Origin: Clostridiales bacterium
GTDB lineage: Bacteria; Bacillota; Clostridia; Saccharofermentanales; Saccharofermentanaceae
DNA length: 11,854 nt
NCBI GenBank assembly: GCA_003543635.1
Contig: DNAE01000028.1
Location: forward strand, 1-11,854
Reading direction: 5' to 3'
The notes below the pieces were generated by a model. That model was given only the letters and a program-made list of their open reading frames with translations, was not told the origin of the DNA and ran no database searches. Below are positions 1 to 7,002 of the stretch, in pieces. Made by a program: the position numbers and the translations under genes. How positions within the stretch are numbered: position 1 is the first letter of the stretch; every line of letters starts with the position of its first letter.

Positions 1-261
1 AACCTGGACGTGCGCCATAACCTTCACATCATGAAGACCTTTAAGGAGCTCAGCATATCCGAAGGCAGATCCTTCGTTATCGTGCTCCACGACGTTAATA
101 CCGCGGCGGAATTTGCGGACCGTTTCCTTCTCATGAAGCAGGGAAAGACGGTAAGATCCTGTTCCGAGATGGATAAGGAGATCCTGTCCGATGTGTTCGA
201 TGCGGAATTCTCAGAGGGTATTACTTCGTCGGGACGGAGGGTGTTTTTCGCGGAAGGATGA
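1..261 (+). CDS. Iron-siderophore-type ABC transporter ATP-binding protein, C-terminal fragment
   Basis: The gene enters from the left edge and ends at TGA 259-261; only the last 86 residues are visible. The frame opens with N-L-D-V-R-H, which fits the D-loop just after a Walker B motif. About 25 residues later comes V-I-V-L-H-D-V-N, matching the H-loop histidine, then A-D-R-F-L-L-M-K-Q-G-K, typical of FepC/FecE/FhuC-type ATPases that power iron-siderophore, heme or cobalamin uptake at the inner face of the membrane. Walker A and the signature motif lie outside the window, so the substrate cannot be read. A GTG at 10 is internal and not the start. The 3' end overlaps the convergent permease-protease gene by 41 bases, and no terminator is visible between them. 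Confidence 0.85.
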   Translation, partial: NLDVRHNLHIMKTFKELSISEGRSFVIVLHDVNTAAEFADRFLLMKQGKTVRSCSEMDKEILSDVFDAEFSEGITSSGRRVFFAEG

Positions 262-2473
262 CCTTGTACCAAACGATCACTGCGGCGATGGCCGTCAGGG
301 ATACTATGGTAACGAATATGCTTCCCTCGGGACCGAAGTCACCTCCCGTGATGTAAGCTTCTCCCCGGGCGGAGAACTCGGTGGAGATAAGGGAGGCGGC
401 ACTGCCGTTTCCGCTGACCTGGAGTCCGAACAGATTTCCCTGGGTGAAATTCCAGCAGGTATGGGCGCCGCAGGTCATCCAGATATTATCCGAATAGTAG
501 GCGAGAAGTCCGAAGAAAAGAGCTATCAGTACGAGGTTTACCCCCGCGAGCCAGGTGAATCCCATGTTCATGCCGTGGAAGACGGCGAAGAGGACCGCCT
601 GGAAGAATATGGCAACGGGAATGCCGAACCTGGAGGCCGAACGGGACATCATGAAGCCTCTGAACATGATCTCCTCCGTGGCACCCTGGGGTATCCACAT
701 GAACACATATGCTATGAACAGAGGGATGTATTCCGGAGCGATGCCGAATCCCGTGATCCTGAGCCTTCCCGAAAGGAGCAGGAGACCGAAGACGGAGCCC
801 ATCATGACAAGGCCCAGAAGAAGTCCGGAAAGATACCTCTTGGCAACGTTTACGAAGGGGAGGCCGATGGTGGACAGGGGATTGCGTTCCTTGCGCATAA
901 CGCGCCTTATGTACATGTCTATGATCAGGACGTAGCCTATTCCCATAAGGAAGAGGAACAGGGGATCTGACATGAATATGCCCATTACGTCAAAGGATTG
1001 CTTCACTATATCCCCGACGCCGGAAACATCCTTCAGATCGAGGATGTAATCCGAGTATTCGGGCTTTCTCATGAATCTTACCACCGTGGGGATGACAGCT
1101 ATCATCTGGAATACCGACAGCAGTGCGAAGGGGTAGAGGATCTGATCAGAGATGAAGTTCGTAAGGGGGATCTTCCTGGAGGGGCGGTATCCGAAGATGG
1201 TGCCCCGGGGCTTTTGCACGTAATCCTTCTTTGCCTTCATCCTCCTGGCCTGGGCAAGCTCCTTGCGGGTGACCACATCGGAGGCCACGATGAAACGCTC
1301 CAGGCTGATGAGCTTGACGGAGATGACCGTGCAGAGGACGGCGCAAAGGACCGATACCAGGACGCAGACCGCCACGTCAAGGAAGGAGAATTCGTTGATG
1401 AGGCATTTACCCAGCCCGTAGAAATGACCGTAAACGGGGATCATATCGAAGAGGCGGGACGTATTCTTGCCCTCCTGCATGGAGGATACGCAGCAGGCGA
1501 TCAATACCAGGAATATGGGAAGGAATGCCGTCTGCGCCGATACCACGTTGTCGTTCATGACGGATATCAGGATGGTTATCGCCGATATGAGGAGCGACAG
1601 GGAGGCAAGGAGCAACAGGGAGGCAAGAAGTCCTCCAAGGGAACGGTATGGCCTTATCAGGAACAGCAGTGACATGCAGATGGCGGAGGGGAAGAAGGAG
1701 GTCAGGAATACTCCCAGGAGGTTTCCCAGGATAATGGCGGATCTCGGCGCGGGGGTCATTATGACCGCGGTGAAGGTGCCCTGTTCCTTCTGCCCTGAGA
1801 TGGCGTTGGTGCCGGAGCTCATGGCGAGGTAGAGTATCACGATAAAGGCGATCAGCGGGAAGAAGTTGCGGGCAAGATTTCTCGTTATTATCTGGGCGCC
1901 GCTTCTCTTCTCGATCGCTCTTCCGTCCTCGATGACCTTCGCCTCCGGGTTTATCTGAGCGGGTATGTTCATTGTCCTCTTGAGGAAGTCCTTATAGGGA
2001 TCAAGGTGGTTGTCCTTGATGTAGTCCTTCCATTCCGAGTACTCCAATTCGTCGGAAAGGTAGTAGGTCAGAACGTCCGGTGTCTGACCGATCCTTATCT
2101 GCATATCGAAGTCGGTGGGGAAGACGATGGCCATGAAGGCGTCGTTCTCCCTCATCCACCGTCCGATGGTGATGAAGTCGTAATAGGCCTCGGTATACTT
2201 CGTGTGGACGATCTTTCCGTACTTGTATTTGCTGCCGGTACCGTCGTTCAGGTACTCGATATAGGAATCCGGGGCGTTGACCACCAGGATGTTGTTATCC
2301 CCGGGTGTGGGGTAGAAATAACTGAGCCACCCCACCATCAGGCTCAACATGACGAGGGAAAAGGCGCATATGAATCCTATGGACACGTGGAAGGTGGCGT
2401 TGGGCACCTTCGCGTTGAGGCGGTCCTTCTTGAAGAATGATCTCTTTAATATGGCCTTTATCGTTCTTCTCAT
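221..2473 (-). CDS. ABC-2 permease fused to a C-terminal CPBP intramembrane protease
   Basis: This 750-residue polytopic membrane protein has two parts. The N-terminal part (about 1-400) is an ABC-2/NatB-like permease: a first helix near 29-53, a long extracytoplasmic domain (about 55-195) containing V-N-A-P-D-S-Y-I-E-Y at 65-74, then a helix cluster at 203-390. The C-terminal part (about 440-740) is a CPBP (CAAX/Rce1-like) domain with the expected motifs: E600-E601-x3-R605, F629-x3-H633 and H671-x3-N675. All proposed catalytic residues are present, so the protease is probably active. ATG 2473 lies 4 bases after the ATPase stop and has AAGGA upstream, so it is last in a three-gene operon. It likely forms one half of the exporter channel. 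Whether the protease processes the cargo or a separate membrane protein cannot be told. Similar permease/CPBP fusions are known in other bacteria. Confidence 0.88.
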   Translation of the reverse strand: MRRTIKAILKRSFFKKDRLNAKVPNATFHVSIGFICAFSLVMLSLMVGWLSYFYPTPGDNNILVVNAPDSYIEYLNDGTGSKYKYGKIVHTKYTEAYYDFITIGRWMRENDAFMAIVFPTDFDMQIRIGQTPDVLTYYLSDELEYSEWKDYIKDNHLDPYKDFLKRTMNIPAQINPEAKVIEDGRAIEKRSGAQIITRNLARNFFPLIAFIVILYLAMSSGTNAISGQKEQGTFTAVIMTPAPRSAIILGNLLGVFLTSFFPSAICMSLLFLIRPYRSLGGLLASLLLLASLSLLISAITILISVMNDNVVSAQTAFLPIFLVLIACCVSSMQEGKNTSRLFDMIPVYGHFYGLGKCLINEFSFLDVAVCVLVSVLCAVLCTVISVKLISLERFIVASDVVTRKELAQARRMKAKKDYVQKPRGTIFGYRPSRKIPLTNFISDQILYPFALLSVFQMIAVIPTVVRFMRKPEYSDYILDLKDVSGVGDIVKQSFDVMGIFMSDPLFLFLMGIGYVLIIDMYIRRVMRKERNPLSTIGLPFVNVAKRYLSGLLLGLVMMGSVFGLLLLSGRLRITGFGIAPEYIPLFIAYVFMWIPQGATEEIMFRGFMMSRSASRFGIPVAIFFQAVLFAVFHGMNMGFTWLAGVNLVLIALFFGLLAYYSDNIWMTCGAHTCWNFTQGNLFGLQVSGNGSAASLISTEFSARGEAYITGGDFGPEGSIFVTIVSLTAIAAVIVWYKVILPRKTPSVPTK

Positions 2474-2477
2474 CTTG

Positions 2478-3209
2478 TCATTCCTTATGGTTCTTTACAT
2501 ACAGATCGAAAAATGCCTTTTCGAAGCTGTCAGTACCCGTTGCAGCCTTGAGTTCCTCCACGGTACCGCTTGCTACGATGACGCCGTCCACGAGGATGCC
2601 GATCTCATCGCACAGCTGCTCCGCAACGGAGAATATGTGGGTGGAAAGGATTATGGCACATCCCTTCTCCTTGAGTTCCAGGAGATAGTCCGTGACCTGC
2701 TTGGAGGTGAGTATGTCCAGTCCGTTGGTGGGTTCGTCGAAGATGATCACCGGCGGATCGTGGATAAGGCTTATGGCAATGGAGATCTTCTGCTTCATGC
2801 CCGTGGAAAGTTCCACGATCTTCTTGTCGGCAAAGGGTGTTATGCCGAACCTCTCGAAGGCACTGTTCTTGAGAGATTCCACCTGATCCTTCGGGATATC
2901 GTAGAGCTCGGCGAAGAAATCGTAGAGCTTATTGGGTGTGGAAAGGGGATCCAGCTTGATCTCCGTTGTGAGGAAGCCGATGTTCCTGTGTATCTCCAGA
3001 AGATCGTTCTCCGGGTCGAGACCGCAGATCCTGATATTTCCCTCCGTGGGCTTGAGAAGCGTCGCCACCATCTGCATGAGGGTGGTCTTGCCGGCGCCGT
3101 TGGGACCGAGAAGGCCGTAGATCATGCCCTTCTTTACGCTGAACGACACGCCTTTGACTATCTCCGTATCCTTCGTATAGCTCTTTCTTACGTTGTTTAC
3201 TTCGATCAT
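2478..3209 (-). CDS. NatA-like ABC transporter ATP-binding protein
   Basis: This 243-residue cytoplasmic ATPase should power the two ABC-2 permeases that flank it. Visible motifs in order are Walker A G-P-N-G-A-G-K-T-T (35-43), signature L-S-T-G-M-K-Q-K (134-141), Walker B V-I-I-F-D-E-P (154-160, catalytic Glu159) and the H-loop S-T-H (His191). The Q-loop region around 80-84 reads F-L-T-T-E, with T/E where a glutamine is usual; this variation also occurs in NatA/DrrA-type subunits. Length is normal for the family. Its ATG overlaps the upstream permease stop in an ATGA arrangement, implying translational coupling, and AGGA lies 5 bases before the ATG. The next gene begins 4 bases after its stop. 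The direction is probably export, as is usual for ABC-2 systems. The substrate is unknown. Confidence 0.93.
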   Translation of the reverse strand: MIEVNNVRKSYTKDTEIVKGVSFSVKKGMIYGLLGPNGAGKTTLMQMVATLLKPTEGNIRICGLDPENDLLEIHRNIGFLTTEIKLDPLSTPNKLYDFFAELYDIPKDQVESLKNSAFERFGITPFADKKIVELSTGMKQKISIAISLIHDPPVIIFDEPTNGLDILTSKQVTDYLLELKEKGCAIILSTHIFSVAEQLCDEIGILVDGVIVASGTVEELKAATGTDSFEKAFFDLYVKNHKE

Positions 3210-4465
3210 AGGAATCCTACCTTCTTTCCGGTCCTGTTATAGACGATCAAACCCGCCAGGACATTGGATATGATCGAAATGAGTACGAGGCCCGTGGTCT
3301 CCTGGGACATGAACACATCCCTCAGTACGGCGACGGTGCCGTGGATGGGGACCATGTACTCGAGCCAGACGGGCCTTTGCCAGCGGAACATGTTTATGAA
3401 GAAATCGAAGAGGATCAGCACCAGCGGGAACTGGAGGTTTGTTATGATCTCATCGGTCTTGCGAAGTGCAAATACTATGTTGTAGGCGATGGAAGTCATC
3501 GCATAGGCGGTGAAGGGAAGTACCGCGAGGAGTATGAAGAGCTGCTTCGGGGTCAGGAGCATGCCGAAGGGCAGAAGGCTCATGGCGTCATTGCTCCTGT
3601 TGAGCCAGGAGGACAGGAACAGGAAGAAGAATGTCACCACCGCCGAGCAGGAGACTATGGTGATTATCGCCATGTATTTACCCTTGATGATGGACGAGGG
3701 CTTCACGGGGGTCATCAAAAGCTTGCGGAGGAATCCCCTCTCCCGGTCCCCGGCGAACATGTCGCAGGCCAGGGAGTATACGCAGTAATACATGAGGAGC
3801 ACCAGTACCCCGGGGATGACCCTGGCAGCTCCGGTGTTTGCGGGGCTCCTGTAATCGAAGGTCTTGGTAACGGGATTGAACCCGTCCACGTCGAATACGT
3901 CTCCGTTAAGTTCCCCGAAGTCTTCCCCCACATAATCCTTGAGGGAGTCGATATAGTCGTTCATTACGGCATCCTCGAACTGGAACACCTTTGTCTCGAC
4001 GGTTATGAGGTCCTTGTCGTAACCGATATAAGCAAAGGCTCCGGTGGGGGTATCCTCGATGCCGCGGGATAATTCGAGATAGTGATCGTATACCGCCCTG
4101 TCGAAGTCCATTTCCTCGTTGGCCGCATCGAAAAAGAGGAAGATATTGCCTTCCTTGAGCATTTCTTCGTATTTGTCATCCTCGGAGAAATCATCCAGGA
4201 AGTCCTGAAGATCGATGAATTCATATCCGTAAACGGTGGTGCCCTCCGTGTCCTCCGTATACTCGATGAAGGAGTCCGGGGCATTGATGACCTTGATGGG
4301 ACGCTGGTTGAGGGACCCCGTGGTCAGATAGTTTATGAGTACGGGAAACAGGTTTAAGGCGAGCATCATGATCGCCGCAGGCAAAAGGATGACTGCCATT
4401 GCCTTCTGCCAATTATCGAAGATCTTTTTGATCTCCCATTTGAACACTATCATCATCTTATCCAT
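3206..4465 (-). CDS. ABC-2 family transporter permease (NatB-like)
   Basis: This 419-residue membrane protein has a first helix at about 22-48, a large extracytoplasmic domain at about 50-210, and a helix cluster at about 215-410, as in NatB/YhaP-type ABC-2 permeases. The segment R-E-R-G-F-L-R-K-L-L-M-T-P (241-253) matches the conserved cytoplasmic coupling region after the second helix (E-x-x-x-G-T/F-x-x-x-L-x-x-x-P). It shares I-N-A-P-D-S-F-I-E-Y (60-69) with the permease-protease two genes downstream, indicating common descent. The stop overlaps the ATPase start (ATGA). The chosen ATG has no Shine-Dalgarno sequence; a TATAAT ends 8 bases before it, so the transcript may be leaderless. ATGs at codons 4 and 5 are possible alternative starts but are no better supported. 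Confidence 0.88.
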   Translation of the reverse strand: MDKMMIVFKWEIKKIFDNWQKAMAVILLPAAIMMLALNLFPVLINYLTTGSLNQRPIKVINAPDSFIEYTEDTEGTTVYGYEFIDLQDFLDDFSEDDKYEEMLKEGNIFLFFDAANEEMDFDRAVYDHYLELSRGIEDTPTGAFAYIGYDKDLITVETKVFQFEDAVMNDYIDSLKDYVGEDFGELNGDVFDVDGFNPVTKTFDYRSPANTGAARVIPGVLVLLMYYCVYSLACDMFAGDRERGFLRKLLMTPVKPSSIIKGKYMAIITIVSCSAVVTFFFLFLSSWLNRSNDAMSLLPFGMLLTPKQLFILLAVLPFTAYAMTSIAYNIVFALRKTDEIITNLQFPLVLILFDFFINMFRWQRPVWLEYMVPIHGTVAVLRDVFMSQETTGLVLISIISNVLAGLIVYNRTGKKVGFL

Positions 4466-4473
4466 ACTGAGAT

Positions 4474-4503
4474 ATTATATAATATAAGATATATCCAAGG
4501 CAA
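4474..4503 (-). promoter_or_regulatory. Promoter of the ABC-2 exporter operon
   Basis: On the minus strand, TATAAT (4479 to 4474) lies 18 bases downstream of TTGCCT (4503 to 4498; 4 of 6 consensus). The surroundings are strongly AT-rich, so other -10 choices exist. The -10 box ends 8 bases before the ATG at 4465, which would put transcription start at or next to the start codon. Confidence 0.5.
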
Positions 4504-4527
4504 AGAGCAGTTCAGAATATATTGTTC

Positions 4528-4556
4528 TTGACAAAAAACACATTCTTATTCATAAT
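4528..4556 (+). promoter_or_regulatory. Promoter of tRNA-Cys
   Basis: A perfect TTGACA (4528-4533) is followed after 17 bases by CATAAT (4551-4556; 5 of 6 consensus). The tRNA begins 12 bases after the -10 box, so the 5' leader is only a few bases long. Confidence 0.8.
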
Positions 4557-4568
4557 ATTCGGGCAAAC

Positions 4569-4643
4569 GGTGCCATAGCCAAGTGGTAAGGCCAAGGTCT
4601 GCAAAACCTTTATTCCCCGGTTCAAATCCGGGTGGCACCTCCA
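4569..4643 (+). tRNA. tRNA-Cys (anticodon GCA)
   Basis: The acceptor stem GGTGCCA (4569-4575) pairs with TGGCACC (4633-4639), followed by discriminator T and encoded CCA. The anticodon stem AAGGT/ACCTT encloses loop CTGCAAA, giving anticodon GCA. The T arm is CCCGG-TTCAAAT-CCGGG. The U discriminator is the known identity base for tRNA-Cys. It is transcribed alone, between its own promoter and terminator. Confidence 0.97.
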
Positions 4644-4651
4644 GATCGATG

Positions 4652-4679
4652 AGAGCCGACCTCAGGGTCGGCTCTTTTT
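4652..4679 (+). terminator. Intrinsic terminator of tRNA-Cys
   Basis: A perfect 10-bp stem, AGAGCCGACC (4652-4661) with GGTCGGCTCT (4666-4675), has a 4-base loop and runs directly into a T tract ending at 4679. Confidence 0.93.
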
Positions 4680-4752
4680 ATATCCCCGTATCTTCAATCA
4701 CGGGGAGAAATGATGTAAAATAACACAAGATATAAAGACTGCGGAGATCGAT

Positions 4753-5703
4753 ATGAAAGAAGAGATAAAAAGCGTCCTTGACAGATACGATAAGATAGTC
4801 GCACTCATCCTGGATCAGAAGGTGGATGAGTTTGCCGACAGGATGGACGAGAAACCCCCGAACGAAGACGATGCCACCTACGAGCAGTACATGATGCGCG
4901 TGGCTATGGAGCAGACCGAGGAACAGAGCCGGACTATGCAGGACGAACCTGACGATAACCTGGGCGGGCTTTCCATGAACGAATATTTCCGCACATTGGA
5001 ATTCAAAGAGCTCAAGGAGATCCTCGAGTATTGTGCGAAGGAACTGGACAGGGGAGTCCCCGATTCGGTGATCAAGGCCGTTGCCTCCAAGGAGGACAGA
5101 AACGAGATCGAAGCCTACTGCGGAGCCACCATCGAGGAGGCCGCCTGGACGGAGGAGGAACTCAAGAACGAGGATGCTCTCTTCGAGATGGAATTCCAGA
5201 AGGTAAAGGCCTGCTTCAAGGTGCTTTCCGCCATGGGATGTCCCTCTCTTCTCAATAAAGTGACCGACAGGTTCATGAGCTACGATAAGGTCCCCGACTT
5301 CGTTGCGGAATCCATCGCGGAATATATCGAAGCCTTCCCCGGGGAGTCCGTTCCCCTCATAAAGGGCATACTCGAGGACCATAAGGACGACGGGCTCAAG
5401 GGCCCCTGCGAGGACCTTGTCGTCATGCTGACGAATATTGGCAAGGGAAACAGGAGCGACGAGATCTACGACATCCTGAGGATGTCCTTCAGATACATGG
5501 AGAACAAGATCTATGCCGTCATCTGCCTTGCGGATTACGGTGACGACCGTGCGGTCCCCATGCTCAAATCCTATATAAACAGGCACCAGGATACCATAGA
5601 CAGGGATCTCTTCTATGAAATGATGTCCGCTATCCAGAACCTGGGAGGAGATATAGAAGACATTTCCGATCCCTTCGGGGACTTCCAGAAAAAGTTCAAC
5701 TGA
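4753..5703 (+). CDS. Hypothetical protein with HEAT-like helical repeats
   Basis: I do not recognise a named family for this 316-residue protein. It is acidic, has no signal peptide or membrane helix, and appears entirely alpha-helical. The first 70 residues are a charged helical region ending in an acidic linker. From about 147 on there are repeated pairs of amphipathic helices (about 147-174, 180-210, 218-246, 252-276, 285-300), the clearest being A-V-I-C-L-A-D-Y-G-D-D-R-A-V-P near 255-269. This is the usual look of HEAT/armadillo-type repeats, which normally bind proteins. GGAG lies 6 bases before the ATG. A weak promoter candidate is TAAAAT at 4716-4721. The TGA stop is followed by TCT and then the ATG of the GH26 gene in the same frame, so the two proteins are likely co-expressed. 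It could be an adaptor or regulator for that enzyme, but this is only context. Confidence 0.8.
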   Translation: MKEEIKSVLDRYDKIVALILDQKVDEFADRMDEKPPNEDDATYEQYMMRVAMEQTEEQSRTMQDEPDDNLGGLSMNEYFRTLEFKELKEILEYCAKELDRGVPDSVIKAVASKEDRNEIEAYCGATIEEAAWTEEELKNEDALFEMEFQKVKACFKVLSAMGCPSLLNKVTDRFMSYDKVPDFVAESIAEYIEAFPGESVPLIKGILEDHKDDGLKGPCEDLVVMLTNIGKGNRSDEIYDILRMSFRYMENKIYAVICLADYGDDRAVPMLKSYINRHQDTIDRDLFYEMMSAIQNLGGDIEDISDPFGDFQKKFN

Positions 5704-5706
5704 TCT

Positions 5707-6798
5707 ATGAAGAGTGATGTAAGGGAACCTTCGGCAATAGCATTGTTGGAAAGACTTGAAGACGAAGCCTATTCCGATTCCGTTCTCTTCGGTCAGCAGA
5801 ACGCCGGCCATATCGGCATAACCCTTAAGAGGAAAGACGGCACCGAGTCCGACATCAAGAATCTCACGGGGTCCAATCCGGGCATCGTTGGCATAGATAC
5901 CCTGAGCTTCTACGGATACGAGGGCAACATGGACGACCTGGTGAAGACGGTGAAGAACCTGCATAAGCAGGGGGTGATCATCACCTTATCCTCTCATATG
6001 CCCAACTTCTCCCTGGGCGGGGACTCGTTCTTCGACTATTCCCCGAACATCACCGACGGCGATATCGGCCGCCGGATCCTTCCCGGAGGAGATCTGCACG
6101 CCAAGTACCTGAGATTTCTGGACGACATCGCCTCCTTCGCCTCGGAGTGCGTCGATCTTGAAGGGGAGAGGATCCCCATGATATTCAGACCCTTCCACGA
6201 GTGTAACGGCGACTGGTTCTGGTGGGGAGGAAAAAACCTTTCCCCCGAAGATTACATAAAGCTCTTCAGATTTACCATCGACTATCTCCGGGACGAGAAG
6301 GGCATAAAGAACTTCCTCTACTGCTATTCCCCGAACGGCAGGATCCATTCCTGCGAGTCCTTTATGGACAGATATCCCGGCGACGACTACGTGGATGTTA
6401 TGGGCGTTGACCAGTACGACGACAGGCCGGAAAAGGACTCCGAATTCTTCAAGGATCTGATATGTTCCCTGGAGTACGTGGGCGAATGCGCCCAGAACAG
6501 GGGCAAGGTCTATGCCCTGACGGAAGTCGGCCTGCGCACCCTGGATTCCAATCCCGAAGGATACTTCGAGGGTCTGGCTCCCGAAGGCAATAGGGTGCCC
6601 GACTGGTACAGCCGCCTCCTGGAGGCGCTGCTGCACTGCGAAGCGGGACTGCGGTGCGCCTATATGCTCACCTGGTCCAACTTCTCGGAGACCCAGTTCT
6701 GGGTCCCCTACGAGACGGCGGATTTCCGTCATGAGATGTGCGACGACTTCGTCAGATTCTGTGACGATCCTCATATCAAGCTCGCTCCGGCGAATTGA
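5707..6798 (+). CDS. Glycoside hydrolase family 26 protein (beta-mannanase type), no signal peptide
   Basis: This 363-residue protein is a single GH26 domain, a retaining (beta/alpha)8 barrel family that mostly cleaves beta-1,4-mannans. L-F-G-Q-Q (27-31) is the typical family opening. R-P-F-H-E-C-N-G-D-W-F-W-W-G (161-174) holds the acid/base, Glu165. A-L-T-E-V-G (270-275) holds the nucleophile, Glu273. The 108-residue spacing equals that of the characterised Cellvibrio enzyme (E212/E320, from memory). A late Trp323 sits in L-T-W-S-N, as expected near the active site. Most GH26 enzymes are secreted, but this one has no signal peptide, lipobox or carbohydrate-binding module, suggesting cytoplasmic action on imported manno-oligosaccharides. 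No Shine-Dalgarno sequence precedes the ATG; translation probably depends on coupling to, or reading on from, the upstream gene. Confidence 0.93.
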   Translation: MKSDVREPSAIALLERLEDEAYSDSVLFGQQNAGHIGITLKRKDGTESDIKNLTGSNPGIVGIDTLSFYGYEGNMDDLVKTVKNLHKQGVIITLSSHMPNFSLGGDSFFDYSPNITDGDIGRRILPGGDLHAKYLRFLDDIASFASECVDLEGERIPMIFRPFHECNGDWFWWGGKNLSPEDYIKLFRFTIDYLRDEKGIKNFLYCYSPNGRIHSCESFMDRYPGDDYVDVMGVDQYDDRPEKDSEFFKDLICSLEYVGECAQNRGKVYALTEVGLRTLDSNPEGYFEGLAPEGNRVPDWYSRLLEALLHCEAGLRCAYMLTWSNFSETQFWVPYETADFRHEMCDDFVRFCDDPHIKLAPAN

Positions 6799-6823
6799 CA
6801 CAGATCATCATCTGTTTTAATAT
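6795..6823 (+). promoter_or_regulatory. Promoter of tRNA-Gly(CCC), overlapping the GH26 stop codon
   Basis: A perfect TTGACA (6795-6800) contains the TGA stop of the GH26 gene (6796-6798). A -10 candidate TAATAT (6818-6823) follows after 17 bases; TTTAAT at 6816-6821 is an alternative with 15-base spacing. The tRNA starts at 6837. Confidence 0.65.
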
Positions 6824-6836
6824 TTTACAGTAGTTC

Positions 6837-6912
6837 GCAGGCTTAACTCAGTTGGTAGAGTGTCAGCTTCCCAAGCTGAATGCCGCGGGTTCGAGCCCCG
6901 TAGCCTGCTCCA
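6837..6912 (+). tRNA. tRNA-Gly (anticodon CCC)
   Basis: The acceptor stem GCAGGCT (6837-6843) pairs with AGCCTGC (6902-6908), followed by discriminator T and encoded CCA. The anticodon stem TCAGC/GCTGA encloses loop TTCCCAA, giving anticodon CCC, which reads GGG. The T loop TTCGAGC is present. Confidence 0.96.
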
Positions 6913-6917
6913 GTAAA

Positions 6918-6939
6918 AGACCTCTGCGGAGGTCTTTTT
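6918..6939 (+). terminator. Intrinsic terminator of tRNA-Gly(CCC)
   Basis: The stem AGACCTC (6918-6924) pairs with GAGGTCT (6929-6935) around loop TGCG, followed by a T tract to 6939. The stem can be extended by A-T pairs on both sides. Confidence 0.9.
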
Positions 6940-6962
6940 ATTTTTGCTCTTTCGCAGATCCG

Positions 6963-7002
6963 GGACCCGAAATGGGTCCTGCACAGGTCCCGCTTTAGGT
7001 CC
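6963..7002. repeat. Cluster of four GGWCC motifs at 11-12 base spacing
   Basis: GGACC at 6963 and GGTCC at 6975, 6986 and 6998 are spaced 12, 11 and 12 bases apart. Flanking bases extend the matches (GGGACCC, GGGTCC and two copies of AGGTCCC). They can form alternative hairpins, for example CGGGACC (6961-6967) with GGTCCCG (6986-6992). The cluster lies between two facing terminators and has no known function that I recognise. Confidence 0.5.

Noticed and set aside
191..970. Plus-strand open frame of 259 codons opposite the permease-protease
   Set aside because: It is highly charged and low in complexity, opposite the CPBP motifs, with no ribosome binding site.
5701..5703. TGA as a sense codon (recoded genetic code)
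   Set aside because: Other genes here end sensibly at TGA next to downstream starts, and Trp is encoded by TGG throughout, so general recoding is unlikely. Local readthrough stays possible.
4678..5964. Minus-strand open frame of 428 codons opposite the HEAT-like gene
   Set aside because: Long antisense frames arise here from codon bias. The plus-strand gene has a ribosome binding site and coherent helical repeats, while the antisense product shows no recognisable domain and crosses two genes.
5986..6801. Minus-strand open frame of 271 codons opposite the GH26 gene
   Set aside because: The GH26 catalytic motifs on the plus strand are unmistakable, and the antisense product has no family features.
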